Shown here one piece after another: positions 32,021-40,300 of a stretch of DNA of 49,816 nucleotides (positions within the stretch are counted from its first letter, which is position 1; each line of letters starts with the position of its first letter). A program made the position numbers and the translations under genes. This DNA comes from Cyanobium sp. N.Huapi 1H5 (GTDB lineage: Bacteria > Cyanobacteriota > Cyanobacteriia > PCC-6307 > Cyanobiaceae), in contig NZ_JAGQBH010000011.1 of assembly GCF_024345535.1 (NCBI RefSeq), positions 1 to 49,816 of the forward strand, written 5' to 3'. The notes under the pieces are model-generated. The model did not search any database. It saw nothing but the letters and a program-made list of their open reading frames with translations, and had not been told where the DNA came from.

Positions 32021-32439
32021 AGGCCGTAGCTGCCGAAACGCCTGCCGAGTTCCCGCAGCGGCATGTCCCGCAGGCTGTCGGTGGGCAGGCCGAACATCCG
32101 GGCCAGGCAGCGCTTGACCACCTCCTCGCTGTCATCGCCGAAGCGGCCGCTCACCATCTCGGTGAGCACCCCCAGGCTGCGGCCGCTGTTGTCGGTCTCC
32201 TCGATCAGGCACTTGCTGGTGGGCACCGCCAGCTTGCGACAGGGATCCTGCAGGCTCTTCTCCAGGTCGGCCCGGCCGGCGGAGACCGTTTCCACGCAGA
32301 CCCGGGTCAGCTGGTTCTCCAGCTGGGGGCGCAGCAGCATCAGCACCGGCCGCAGCAGTCCGGCCCTGGCGGGCGCCGCAGACACGACCAGCGCCGTGGC
32401 GGCCGTCAGGAGCACCAGGATCCGCAGGGGCTTGGCCAT
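32002..32439 (-). CDS. Secreted protein of unknown function with conserved cysteines
   Basis: The protein has 145 residues. It has a clear signal peptide (KPLRILVLLTAATALVVSAA, then PARA-G cleavage) and a helical mature part with four cysteines in VCVET, DPCRKL, SKCLIEE and KRCLARM. These could form two disulphides in the periplasm. I know no family name, although homologues probably occur in related picocyanobacteria. It overlaps the convergent reductase gene by 19 bases and is divergent from the FemAB-like gene. Confidence 0.72.
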   Translation of the reverse strand: MAKPLRILVLLTAATALVVSAAPARAGLLRPVLMLLRPQLENQLTRVCVETVSAGRADLEKSLQDPCRKLAVPTSKCLIEETDNSGRSLGVLTEMVSGRFGDDSEEVVKRCLARMFGLPTDSLRDMPLRELGRRFGSYGLQEVTP

Positions 32440-32519
32440 GGCGGGGGAAGGACGCTCGGTCGCAGGGAATCAACCGTTAGTTTTGCGCCTGCCCCCTCCC
32501 CCCTGCGTTGCCAGCGGCC

Positions 32520-33767
32520 ATGGCCGAGCTGCAAGTCCGCTGGCATCAGGCAACACGGGAGATCCCGGAAGACCAGTGGCAGGCCCTGGTGGGTGGCACC
32601 GGAGAGGCCGCGGCGGTAACTGATGCGGTGACTGAGGCGGTGGATCGCCCCTTCTTTGGCTGGCGCTGGCTGCACCACCTGGAGGCCAGCGGCAGCATCG
32701 TGCCCCGCCAGGGCTGGCAGGCCTGCCACCTGGGGCTCTGGCGCCAGGGGAGGCTGGTGGCCCTGGCCCCCCTGTACCTGAAGGGCCACAGCTACGGGGA
32801 GTTCGTCTTCGACCAGTCCTTCGCCCAGCTCGCCGGTCAGCTGGGCCTGCGCTACTACCCCAAGCTCGTCGGCATGAGCCCGGTGAGCCCGGTGCAGGGC
32901 TACCGCTTCCATGTGGCCCCCGGCGAGGACGCGGCGGCCCTCACCCAGCGGATGCTGGCCGAGATCGACCTCTTCTGCCGGCGGCAGGGGATCCTCAGCT
33001 GCAACTTCCTCTATGTGGATCCGGCCTGGCAGCCCCTGGCGGAGGCCGCCGGCTGCGCGCTCTGGATCAACCAGCAGAGCGAATGGCGCAACCCGGGCCA
33101 TGGCGATTTCGAGGCCTATCTGGCCAGCTTCAATGCCAACCAGCGCCGTAACATCCGCCGCGAACGGCGCTCCGTGGCGGCGGCGGGGCTCACGGTCACG
33201 CCCCTGGCGGGGGAGGAGATCCCGCCGCGCCTGCTGGAGCGGATGCACCGCTTCTACGAGCAGCACTGCAGTCGCTGGGGCCCCTGGGGCAGCAAGTACC
33301 TCACCGAATCCTTCTTTCAGGCGGCCGCCACCGACCTGCGCCAGCACCTGGTGCTGTTCAGCGCCCATCGGGGCGAGCCGATGGATCCCCTGGCGATGTC
33401 GCTGTGCGTGCACGATGCCACCGGCCTCTGGGGCCGCTACTGGGGCAGCGACATCGAGCTCGACAACCTCCATTTCGAGGTCTGCTACTACGCCCCGATC
33501 GCCTGGGCGATCGAGCGCGGCCTGGAGAGCTTCGATCCCGGGGCCGGCGGCAGCCACAAGCGGCGCCGGGGCTTCGTCGCCCAGCCCCGGGCCAGCCTGC
33601 ACCGCTGGTACGACCCCCGCTTCGACGCCATCCTGCGGGACTGGCTGCCGGGCGCCAACCGGGAGATGCACGAGGCGATCGCGGCGATGAACGCGGAGCT
33701 TCCCTTCACCGCTTCCTACGATCCTCCCCATGCACCACGCCCCGAACCCCCGTCAGAGCCTGGATGA
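32520..33767 (+). CDS. Peptidogalycan-biosynthesis / FemAB-like GNAT acyltransferase (DUF482)
   Basis: The protein has 415 residues. The pattern RPFFGWRWLHHLEASGS, LGLWRQGRLVALAPLYLKGHSYGEFVFD, then NFLYVDPAWQPL, FNANQRRNIRRERR and YWGSDIELDNLHFEVCYYAPIAWAIERGLESFDPGAGG matches the DUF482/pfam04339 family of tandem GNAT-fold proteins. They resemble FemAB aminoacyl transferases, which act on peptidoglycan precursors, but the substrate is not established. ATG 32520 is preferred over TTG 32508. Its last 38 bases overlap the next gene in a different frame. Confidence 0.9.
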   Translation: MAELQVRWHQATREIPEDQWQALVGGTGEAAAVTDAVTEAVDRPFFGWRWLHHLEASGSIVPRQGWQACHLGLWRQGRLVALAPLYLKGHSYGEFVFDQSFAQLAGQLGLRYYPKLVGMSPVSPVQGYRFHVAPGEDAAALTQRMLAEIDLFCRRQGILSCNFLYVDPAWQPLAEAAGCALWINQQSEWRNPGHGDFEAYLASFNANQRRNIRRERRSVAAAGLTVTPLAGEEIPPRLLERMHRFYEQHCSRWGPWGSKYLTESFFQAAATDLRQHLVLFSAHRGEPMDPLAMSLCVHDATGLWGRYWGSDIELDNLHFEVCYYAPIAWAIERGLESFDPGAGGSHKRRRGFVAQPRASLHRWYDPRFDAILRDWLPGANREMHEAIAAMNAELPFTASYDPPHAPRPEPPSEPG

Positions 33768-34113
33768 GGCCCTCTCCCAGCGCTTCATCAGCCTCGATGC
33801 CGCGGGCTACTTCCTGATCAAGGTGGATGCCGCCGCCGGTGAGCTGGTGGCTGAGCACTACGCCAACGGCATCGATGAACGGGGACTGGCCACCGATCCG
33901 GACACCGGCGAGGTGCTCAGCTGCCGGGGCGGCGACCCGCGGGCACCCCGGGCCGTGTACCGGGGCCGCAGCGCCAAGGAACTCGGCATCGCCCTGACCG
34001 AGGGAGAGGGCCCCCATCCGCTCACGCGGCTCGACCATGCCCTCTACCTGGGGCGGGAGCTCCAGAAGGCGGAGCACTGTCTGGTGGCGGGTCTGCCCTA
34101 CGTGCAGGACTAG
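33730..34113 (+). CDS. DUF4346-domain protein
   Basis: The protein has 127 residues. SQRFISLDAAGYFLIKVDAAAGELVAEHY, IDERGLATDPDTGEVLSCRGG and GRSAKELGIALTEGEGPHPLTRLDHALYLGRELQKAEHCL are the DUF4346 signature as found in cyanobacteria. The family resembles part of methyltransferase subunit A proteins, but no function is known to me. It starts inside the 3' end of the FemAB-like gene (38-base overlap, same strand), so the two are likely one transcript. Confidence 0.85.
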   Translation: MHHAPNPRQSLDEALSQRFISLDAAGYFLIKVDAAAGELVAEHYANGIDERGLATDPDTGEVLSCRGGDPRAPRAVYRGRSAKELGIALTEGEGPHPLTRLDHALYLGRELQKAEHCLVAGLPYVQD

Positions 34114-34129
34114 CCCCCCTGGGTCCGAT

Positions 34130-34651
34130 TCAGCCGGCGGCGACGGGACGGCAGCGGCCATCCATCATCAAGGCCCCGCGCCCGCCCCCTTTCTTCATGG
34201 CGTTTTCCTGAAAGGTGAGGGTGCGGCGGTCGATCGTGGTGTGGTGCTCCACGTCGTGGTGCTGGTCGGGATGCACCACCATCGGGGGCTTCAGCGACGC
34301 GATGCCCGGAAGCTGCTGGCTGGTCGGGGCATGGCCCATGGCCACCTCATCGCCGTCGTTGTCGGAGAGGTGGAAGTTGTTGGCCTCCTTCTCCAGAAAG
34401 GTGATCTGGTCGCGGGAGGTCTTCACCGGCAGGGTCTGGCCGTCGGCGAAGCGCACCCGATCGTCCCCCCGCCCCACATCGACGCGGAAGTCGATCTGTC
34501 CGGTGGGGTCGTCCCGGTGGCGGCAGATCATCGACTGGGGTCCCAGGGGATCCCAGCGGCTCAGGGCCAGGCCCAACAGGCCGCATCCGGCGACGATCGC
34601 CAGGACCGAGGTGCGGGTGAAGCGGCGCTTCGGTTCGGAGGTCTTCTGCAT
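34130..34651 (-). CDS. Membrane-anchored protein of unknown function
   Basis: The protein has 173 residues. A basic N-terminus (KTSEPKRRFTRT) is followed by one hydrophobic helix (SVLAIVAGCGLLGLAL) and a soluble, mostly polar region with RVDVGRGDDRVRFADGQTLPV and a His-rich part (HPDQHHDVEHHTTID) near the C-terminus. The His cluster might bind metal; this is inference only. I recognise no family. ATG 34651 is chosen; a GTG precedes it by one codon. The gene lies 15 bases after DUF4346 in the opposite orientation. Confidence 0.65.
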   Translation of the reverse strand: MQKTSEPKRRFTRTSVLAIVAGCGLLGLALSRWDPLGPQSMICRHRDDPTGQIDFRVDVGRGDDRVRFADGQTLPVKTSRDQITFLEKEANNFHLSDNDGDEVAMGHAPTSQQLPGIASLKPPMVVHPDQHHDVEHHTTIDRRTLTFQENAMKKGGGRGALMMDGRCRPVAAG

Positions 34652-34710
34652 CACTGCGGCACCGATGCAGTGACTGGACCGTACTCCCGCCGCCGGTCAG
34701 GGCTGGCGTC

Positions 34711-36321
34711 CTAGGCGGGCTGGAGTTCCCGGGTGGTTTCGCGGGATCCCTCGGGCGGTTCCGGGGGCAGGGCGGCGAGCTGCTCCTGGATCTCGCGGGT
34801 CACCACGCCCCGGTATTCCTGGAAGTGCTCGTTGTGGGCGAGGGTCACCAGGAACTGCTCCAGGTTGTTGGGGTTGCGGCGGGCGATGGTGAACAGGGAA
34901 CGCCAGAAGCGGCCGCGGGTGTCGCGCTTCAGCCCCTGGCGCCAGATCACGATCAGCAGGGCGCGGACATCGGTCCAGCTGGGCAGGCTGGCCTTGCCGA
35001 AGGCCGCCGCCGGCACGTACTGCTGCCAGCGGGGCTGGCCCATCTTCAGGTAGTAGTGCGTGACCCGGTCGATGTAGGCGTTGGGCTCGTAGAGGCGGCA
35101 GAAGGCATCGACGTACTCGTTGGCGATCTGGCGGATCGGCCGGGTGGGCACGAAGTTGAGCAGGTTGGTCTGGTTGACGCCCTTGGCGTCGGTTTTCTCC
35201 TGGACCAGCCGGCCTTCCTTCTCGAGGCGATGCCAGAGACCGGTGTTGGGCAGGGCCTGCAGCATCCCCATCATCGCGGCGGGGATCCCGGTGCGGCTGA
35301 CGAATTCGACGATGCGGTCGCCGGCACCCTGCTTCTCGCCGTCGAAGCCGATGATGAAGCCGGCCATGACCCGGATGCCGTAGGAGGTGATCCGGTCCAC
35401 CGATTCCTCCAGGGAGCTGCGGGTGTTCTGCAGCTTGCGGGCCGTTTCGAGACTGGCCTCGTCGGGGGTCTCGATGCCGAGGAAGACGCTGTCGAAGCGG
35501 GCCTCGGCCATCATCAGCATCATCTCCTCATCGGAGGCGAGGTCCACCGAAGCCTCGGTGGCGAAGCTGAAGGGGTAGCCGTGGGCAATCTGCCAGCGCT
35601 TGATCTCCGGAAGGAGCAGCTTGGCGTTGCGCTTGTTGCCGATGAAGTTGTCGTCGACCAGGAAGATCGAGCGGCGCCAGCCCAGGTCGTAGAGGTACTG
35701 GAGCTCCGCCACCAGCTGCTCAGGGGTCTTGGTGCGGGGTTTGCGCCCGTACAGCACGATGATGTCGCAGAACTCGCACTGGAACGGGCAGCCGCGGGAG
35801 AACTGCACCGACATGGAGTCGTAAGCCTCCAGCTCGAGCAGATCGAAGCGGGGGATGGGGGTGCCGGTGACGTCGGGCTTCTCCCCTTCGGCACTGAAAC
35901 GGCCCTGACGTTCGCCGCGCTCGATCGCCTCGATGAACATCGGCAGGGTGATCTCGCCCTCGTCGAGGACCTTGAAATCGGCCAGCTGCAGCTCAGGGGC
36001 GTCGGGGGTGGAGCTGGCGAAGGGGCCGCCCACGGCCACCGGCAGGCCCCGCTGCTTGGCCTTGGCGATCTGGGCGGCCATGTCGGCCTTCTGGACGATC
36101 ATCCCGGAGATCACCACCAGCTCCGCCCAGTTCCACTCGGCCTCGGTCACCTCACGGACGTTGCGGTCGACCAGCTTCATCTCCCAGGTCTGGGGCAGCA
36201 GGGCCGCCACGGTGACCATGCCGAGCGGGGGAAGGAGAACCTTGCGGTTCACCAGCTCGAGAATCTTTTCGTAGCTCCAGAACGTCTTCGGGAACTCGGG
36301 ATAGATGAAGAGGGTGCGCAT
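34711..36321 (-). CDS. B12-binding radical SAM protein (DUF4070 type)
   Basis: The protein has 536 residues. It begins RTLFIYPEFPKTFWSYEKIL, with a B12-binding-like domain (~1-145) containing VAVGGPFASS. The radical SAM core has CPFQCEFC (C178, C182, C185), which binds the 4Fe-4S cluster, and the ~350-530 region is DUF4070. Related enzymes include HpnP (hopanoid 2-methylase), but many cyanobacteria carry homologues of unknown reaction; no hopanoid genes lie nearby, so I do not call it hpnP. A TAGGGT -10 on the minus strand (36419-36414) lies 93 bases upstream. Confidence 0.9.
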   Translation of the reverse strand: MRTLFIYPEFPKTFWSYEKILELVNRKVLLPPLGMVTVAALLPQTWEMKLVDRNVREVTEAEWNWAELVVISGMIVQKADMAAQIAKAKQRGLPVAVGGPFASSTPDAPELQLADFKVLDEGEITLPMFIEAIERGERQGRFSAEGEKPDVTGTPIPRFDLLELEAYDSMSVQFSRGCPFQCEFCDIIVLYGRKPRTKTPEQLVAELQYLYDLGWRRSIFLVDDNFIGNKRNAKLLLPEIKRWQIAHGYPFSFATEASVDLASDEEMMLMMAEARFDSVFLGIETPDEASLETARKLQNTRSSLEESVDRITSYGIRVMAGFIIGFDGEKQGAGDRIVEFVSRTGIPAAMMGMLQALPNTGLWHRLEKEGRLVQEKTDAKGVNQTNLLNFVPTRPIRQIANEYVDAFCRLYEPNAYIDRVTHYYLKMGQPRWQQYVPAAAFGKASLPSWTDVRALLIVIWRQGLKRDTRGRFWRSLFTIARRNPNNLEQFLVTLAHNEHFQEYRGVVTREIQEQLAALPPEPPEGSRETTRELQPA

Positions 36322-36433
36322 GCTGCAGGTGCTTGGGGGATGGTCCGGGGTGGATGGTCCGTGGGCGATAGCGCGGCTGCGGCAGGGGCTCGGGCTGGTT
36401 CCGCTGCGCCGCAACCCTAGGCGGTTTCGGTAA

Positions 36434-36619
36434 ATGTCCGATGGTTCTACCCCCTCCTCGCCTGGCCTGGGGCCGGAAGGGGGCGGATCCTCTGCTGTAA
36501 TGATGGCGTTCTTCGCAGCAGCGTCCGTGGGTGTGGTGATCTATCTGGCGCTCGTCGGTGGCGGGCTGACCGCCGCCTTCCTGGCCACCGTCGTGCTCAA
36601 GGGCATCAGGCTGATCTGA
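36434..36619 (+). CDS. Small membrane protein of unknown function
   Basis: The protein has 61 residues. A Ser/Gly/Pro-rich N-terminus (1-20) is followed by one or two hydrophobic stretches (MMAFFAAASVGVVIYLALVG, then [16 protein letters not shown]). It is divergent from the radical SAM gene and overlaps the convergent MFS gene by 14 bases. No named family is recognised. Its length, ATG start and hydrophobic pattern are consistent with a real one- or two-pass peptide; there is no clear ribosome site. Confidence 0.5.
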   Translation: MSDGSTPSSPGLGPEGGGSSAVMMAFFAAASVGVVIYLALVGGGLTAAFLATVVLKGIRLI

Positions 36620-37835
36620 GCCGCAGCGCTCCCTTCCGCCCCAGTTCCAGCACACCCACCACCAGCCCCACGCCGCCGAGCAGCGCGAAGGTGGCAGGCA
36701 GCCCCACGGTCATCGCCAGGCCGGCGGCCACCAGGCCGCTCACGCCACCACCCCCCAGAAAGGCGATCTGCCCCAGACCGGCCATGCGGCCGCGCAGGGC
36801 CATCGGAGCGCCCACCTGCAGGATCAGGCTCGAGCCGGCCAGCAGGCCGGCGGTGCCGGCCCCCAGCAGCAGCGCCATCGCCAGGGCGGCCGGGCCCCCG
36901 GACACCGCGGCCATCCCCAGCTGGGCCAGGGCCACGGCCACGGCACAGCCCCCCAGCAGCAGGGCCGGCCGCTCACTCAGGGCACGGCTGTTGCGCTGCA
37001 GCACCAGGCCACCGGCGATGCTGCCGGCCGCCAGCACGCTGGTGAACAGGCCGAGGGCCTGCGGGGAGGGGCCCACCACCTCGGCGGCGATCAGGGGGGC
37101 CAGGCCCGGATGGAAGAAGCCCACCAGGCAGGCCACGGTGGTGAAGCGCAGCACATGGCGCAGGGTGGGGCCGCAGCCCCGCCAGGCGGCCCCGAGGCTG
37201 GCACCGGCGCCCCCGGCGCTGCGCTGCTCCAGCTCCCGGTGGGGCCGCAGCAGCCAGACCACGGTGGCGATCGGCAGCAGGTAGGAGGCCGCATCGATCG
37301 CCAGGGCCATGGCGGGCCCGGAAAGGGCCACCAGCCAGCCCCCCAGGGGAGGGCCCACCAGCTTGCCGACGTTGAACACCACCGAGAAGCTGGCCAGATA
37401 CGGGGCCACCTGGTCCGGCCGTTCCACCAGCAGCGAGCAGTACTTGCTGCGGGCCGTCAGCTCGAAGGAACTCGAGACGCCCACCACCAGGGTGCTCAGC
37501 AACAGCAGCACCACCTGCCCCACCCCCTGGAGCAGGGGAATGGCCAGGGCCCCGAGGGCCGCTCCGGCGAACAGGCCCCACTGGGAGCGGATCAGCACCG
37601 TTTCGCAGCCCAGCCGATCGGTGAGCACCCCCGCCCGGCCGCTGACCACCAGGCTCGGCAGGGCGAGGGCGGCGAAGTGCAGGGCCAGCAGCAGCGGATT
37701 GCCGGTGCCGGCCATGAGGATCCAGCCCTTGGCCGTCAGTCCGGCGAAGGAACCGGTGGTGCTCAGGCCGGAGGCGAGCAGGAAGAGGGGGCGCTGGTGC
37801 CGCTGCAGCCAGCCGCCTCCGTCGCCGGACCTCAA
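36606..37835 (-). CDS. MFS transporter, enterobactin-exporter-like
   Basis: The protein has 409 residues and about eleven or twelve hydrophobic segments. The [19 protein letters not shown] loop matches the MFS motif A between helices 2 and 3, with [10 protein letters not shown] later. The overall pattern resembles EntS-type drug/siderophore exporters; the substrate is unknown. It appears to start with TTG 37835, overlapping the rimO stop as TTGA, because no ATG or GTG occurs before MAGTGN (~41). It is therefore coupled to rimO. Confidence 0.86.
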   Translation of the reverse strand: MRSGDGGGWLQRHQRPLFLLASGLSTTGSFAGLTAKGWILMAGTGNPLLLALHFAALALPSLVVSGRAGVLTDRLGCETVLIRSQWGLFAGAALGALAIPLLQGVGQVVLLLLSTLVVGVSSSFELTARSKYCSLLVERPDQVAPYLASFSVVFNVGKLVGPPLGGWLVALSGPAMALAIDAASYLLPIATVVWLLRPHRELEQRSAGGAGASLGAAWRGCGPTLRHVLRFTTVACLVGFFHPGLAPLIAAEVVGPSPQALGLFTSVLAAGSIAGGLVLQRNSRALSERPALLLGGCAVAVALAQLGMAAVSGGPAALAMALLLGAGTAGLLAGSSLILQVGAPMALRGRMAGLGQIAFLGGGGVSGLVAAGLAMTVGLPATFALLGGVGLVVGVLELGRKGALRLRSA

Positions 37836-39226
37836 GCCCGGCTCCGTGTGGCCGCCAGGGCTTCGCTCACCATGGCGCCGGCCCCCACCACCTCGCCGCG
37901 CAGGTCATAGGTGTCGGCGGCGGTGATCCGCACCGGCACCATCGTGCCCGGAGCGGCGCACAGCCCGCCCTCGCCGGGGCTCACATGCACCTCCCCGTCC
38001 ACATCAGGGGCGAAGCGGGCGCAGCGGCCCAGCATCTCGCCGCTGGTGGGGTTGTCCTGCTCGATCAGCACGTCCACGATCCGGCCCACCCAGGCGCCAT
38101 TGCGCTCGGCGGCGATCGGCTGCTGCAGGGCCATCAGCCGGTCCCGGCGCTCGCTGGCGACCTCGGCAGGCACGGGATCCGGCAGGTCGGCGGCGGCGGT
38201 GCCGTCCTCGGGGGAGAAGGTGAACACGCCCACGTGGTCGAAGCGCTGCTCGGCCACGAAGGCCAGCAGGTGCTCGAAGTGCTCCTCGGTCTCCCCGGGG
38301 AAGCCGACGATGAAGGTGGTGCGCAGCACGGCATCGGGCAGCTGGTCGCGGATGCGCTGCAGCAGGGCGCCGTTGACCCCGGTCTGCCAGGGACGGTTCA
38401 TGGCCCGCAGCACCTCCGGGTGGCTGTGCTGCAGGGGGAGATCCAGGTAGGGCAGGACGTTGGGCACGTCCCGGTAGGCGGCCAGGACGGGCTCGGTGAA
38501 GCCGGTGGGGTAGGCGTAGTGGACCCGGATCCAGGGGATTTCCACTTCCCCCAGGGCCCGCAGCAGATCGTCGAGGCGGGGCCTGCCGTAGAGATCCAGC
38601 CCGTAGTTGGTGGTGATCTGGCTGATCAGGATCAGCTCCTTCACCCCCTGCTCGGCCAGCTGGCGGGCCTCCGCCACGATCGACTCGATCGGACGGGAGC
38701 GCTGGTCGCCCCGCAGCCGGGGGATGATGCAGAAGGCGCAGCGGTAGTCGCAGCCTTCGGCCACCTTCAGGTAGGCCACAGCTTCCGAGGTGGTGCGGTA
38801 GCGGGGCAGGTGCTCGTCCCCCACGAAGGTGGGCACCGGGCTCACCCGGTTGACCCGCTCGCCGGCCTCCACCCGCTCCAGCACCTCGACGATGTGCTGG
38901 TAGTCGCCGGTTCCGACGATCGCCTTGGCCTCCGGCAGGGAGTCCAGGAGTTCCTGCTGGAAATGCTGGGCCAGGCAGCCGGCGATGATCAGCTCCTTGC
39001 CCTGTTCGGCCAGTTCCACCAGGGTGCGGACCGATTCGGCCCGGGCGTCCTGGATGAAGCTGCAGGTGTTGACCACCACCACCTTGGCCTCGCTCTCGTC
39101 GGCGCTGACGCCGTAGCCCGCTTCGGCCAGCAGGCCGAGCATGTGCTCGGTGTCCACCCGGTTCTTCTCGCAACCCAGATGGGTGAAGGCCACGGTGGGC
39201 CGTTCTCGGCCGGGCTGGGGGGGCAT
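37832..39226 (-). CDS. rimO: Ribosomal protein S12 methylthiotransferase RimO
   Basis: The protein has 464 residues. The UPF0004 domain has [18 protein letters not shown] (C19), [13 protein letters not shown] (C55) and IIAGCLAQ (C84) for the auxiliary cluster. The radical SAM motif is CDYRCAFC (C159, C163, C166), and a C-terminal TRAM domain follows. LGCEKNRVD and CSFIQDA distinguish RimO from MiaB. It methylthiolates Asp in ribosomal protein S12. ATG 39226 lies 67 bases from a TAGGGT -10 (39298-39293, minus strand), shared region with the VKOR gene. Confidence 0.95.
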   Translation of the reverse strand: MPPQPGRERPTVAFTHLGCEKNRVDTEHMLGLLAEAGYGVSADESEAKVVVVNTCSFIQDARAESVRTLVELAEQGKELIIAGCLAQHFQQELLDSLPEAKAIVGTGDYQHIVEVLERVEAGERVNRVSPVPTFVGDEHLPRYRTTSEAVAYLKVAEGCDYRCAFCIIPRLRGDQRSRPIESIVAEARQLAEQGVKELILISQITTNYGLDLYGRPRLDDLLRALGEVEIPWIRVHYAYPTGFTEPVLAAYRDVPNVLPYLDLPLQHSHPEVLRAMNRPWQTGVNGALLQRIRDQLPDAVLRTTFIVGFPGETEEHFEHLLAFVAEQRFDHVGVFTFSPEDGTAAADLPDPVPAEVASERRDRLMALQQPIAAERNGAWVGRIVDVLIEQDNPTSGEMLGRCARFAPDVDGEVHVSPGEGGLCAAPGTMVPVRITAADTYDLRGEVVGAGAMVSEALAATRSRA

Positions 39227-39292
39227 GGTGCTGCGGGAGAAGGGGGGACGGGCCTGCGGCCCGCGGGGGCCGGGCGACAAACGCCGATCTCC

Positions 39293-39302
39293 ACCCTATG
39301 CA
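39293..39302. promoter_or_regulatory. Overlapping divergent -10 elements of rimO and VKOR
   Basis: The ten bases ACCCTATGCA contain TAGGGT on the minus strand (39298-39293, toward rimO 39226) and TATGCA on the plus strand (39297-39302, toward VKOR 39347). Both are at plausible distances. Either could be the true element, and both could not be used at the same time. Confidence 0.4.
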
Positions 39303-39346
39303 AGCCCCTGCGGCTGCGAGAATCGGACCGTGATCCGCCTGTCATC

Positions 39347-40273
39347 GTGACTTCCACTCGCCTCGCCAGTCGCCTCACGAGTCGCCGTCGCCCCGAACCG
39401 GGTCGTCGCTGGGCGCGGGTGGTGATGGCCGTGCTGGCCACCATCGGCGTGATCGACACCGCCACGATCACCCTGAACCGCTGGGGCGTGATCGGCAACC
39501 TCAGCTGCCCCGGCGGCGCCGAGGGCTGCGACAAGGTCCTCAACAGTCCCTGGGGGAGCGTCTTCGGCCAGCCCCTGTCCCTGTTCGGCTTCCTCGCCTA
39601 CGGCGCGGTCCTGGTGATGGCGGTGCTGCCGCTGCTGCTGAAGGGCGAAGCCCGCACCACCATCAACGGTCTCAGCTGGTGGGGTCTGTTCCTGCTCAGC
39701 GCCGGCATGGCGGTCTTCAGCCTGGTGCTGGTGGGGGTGATGGCCTTCCAGATCAAGGCCTTCTGCACCTTCTGCCTGATGTCGGCGGCGATCAGCCTGG
39801 CGCTGTTCGTGCTCAGCCTGATCGGTGGGGAATGGGAGGACACCGGTGCCCTGCTCTTCCGGGGGGTGCTCACGGTGCTGGCCGTCGGCCTGATCGGCCT
39901 CGGCTGGGCCACCTCCCTGAACCGGCCCGAGTCGGCCACGGGCCCGGGGATGCCGATCCCGGTCACCTCCGCCAGCACGCCGGCCACCATCGCCCTGGCC
40001 GACCACCTCACCGCCACCGGCGCGGTCATGTATTCCGCCTACTGGTGCCCCCACTGCCACGACCAGAAGCAGCTGTTCGGCAAGGAGGCCAGCGCCAAGC
40101 TCAAGATCATCGAATGCGCCCCCGACGGTCAGAACAATCAGGCCGCTCTCTGCGCCAGCAAGAACATCCAGGGCTTCCCCACCTGGGAGATCAAGGGTCA
40201 GCTCGATTCCGGCCAGAAGACCCTCGCCCAGCTCGCCGCCCTGAGCGGCTACAAGGGCTCGATCGCCAACTGA
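39347..40273 (+). CDS. Vitamin K epoxide reductase fused to thioredoxin-like domain (LTO1-like)
   Basis: The protein has 308 residues. The VKOR domain (~24-185) has four to five membrane helices with the loop cysteines C54 and C61 (SCPGGAEGC) and the active-site CTFC (C140, C143). A soluble thioredoxin-like domain follows, with WCPHC (C234, C237) plus C257 and C269. This is the bacterial/plastid VKOR-Trx architecture that makes disulphides in lumenal or periplasmic proteins, with electrons passed to quinone. The plant homologue LTO1 is needed for photosystem II assembly. GTG 39347 is the first start after the promoter; no upstream ATG exists. Confidence 0.94.
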   Translation: MTSTRLASRLTSRRRPEPGRRWARVVMAVLATIGVIDTATITLNRWGVIGNLSCPGGAEGCDKVLNSPWGSVFGQPLSLFGFLAYGAVLVMAVLPLLLKGEARTTINGLSWWGLFLLSAGMAVFSLVLVGVMAFQIKAFCTFCLMSAAISLALFVLSLIGGEWEDTGALLFRGVLTVLAVGLIGLGWATSLNRPESATGPGMPIPVTSASTPATIALADHLTATGAVMYSAYWCPHCHDQKQLFGKEASAKLKIIECAPDGQNNQAALCASKNIQGFPTWEIKGQLDSGQKTLAQLAALSGYKGSIAN

Positions 40274-40300
40274 GCCCCCCTCACACCTGAACCTGTCCCT

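Noticed and set aside
34711..36321. Naming the radical SAM protein hpnP (hopanoid C2 methylase)
   Set aside because: The architecture is similar but cyanobacteria have several DUF4070 paralogues and no hopanoid genes are nearby. The call stays at family level.
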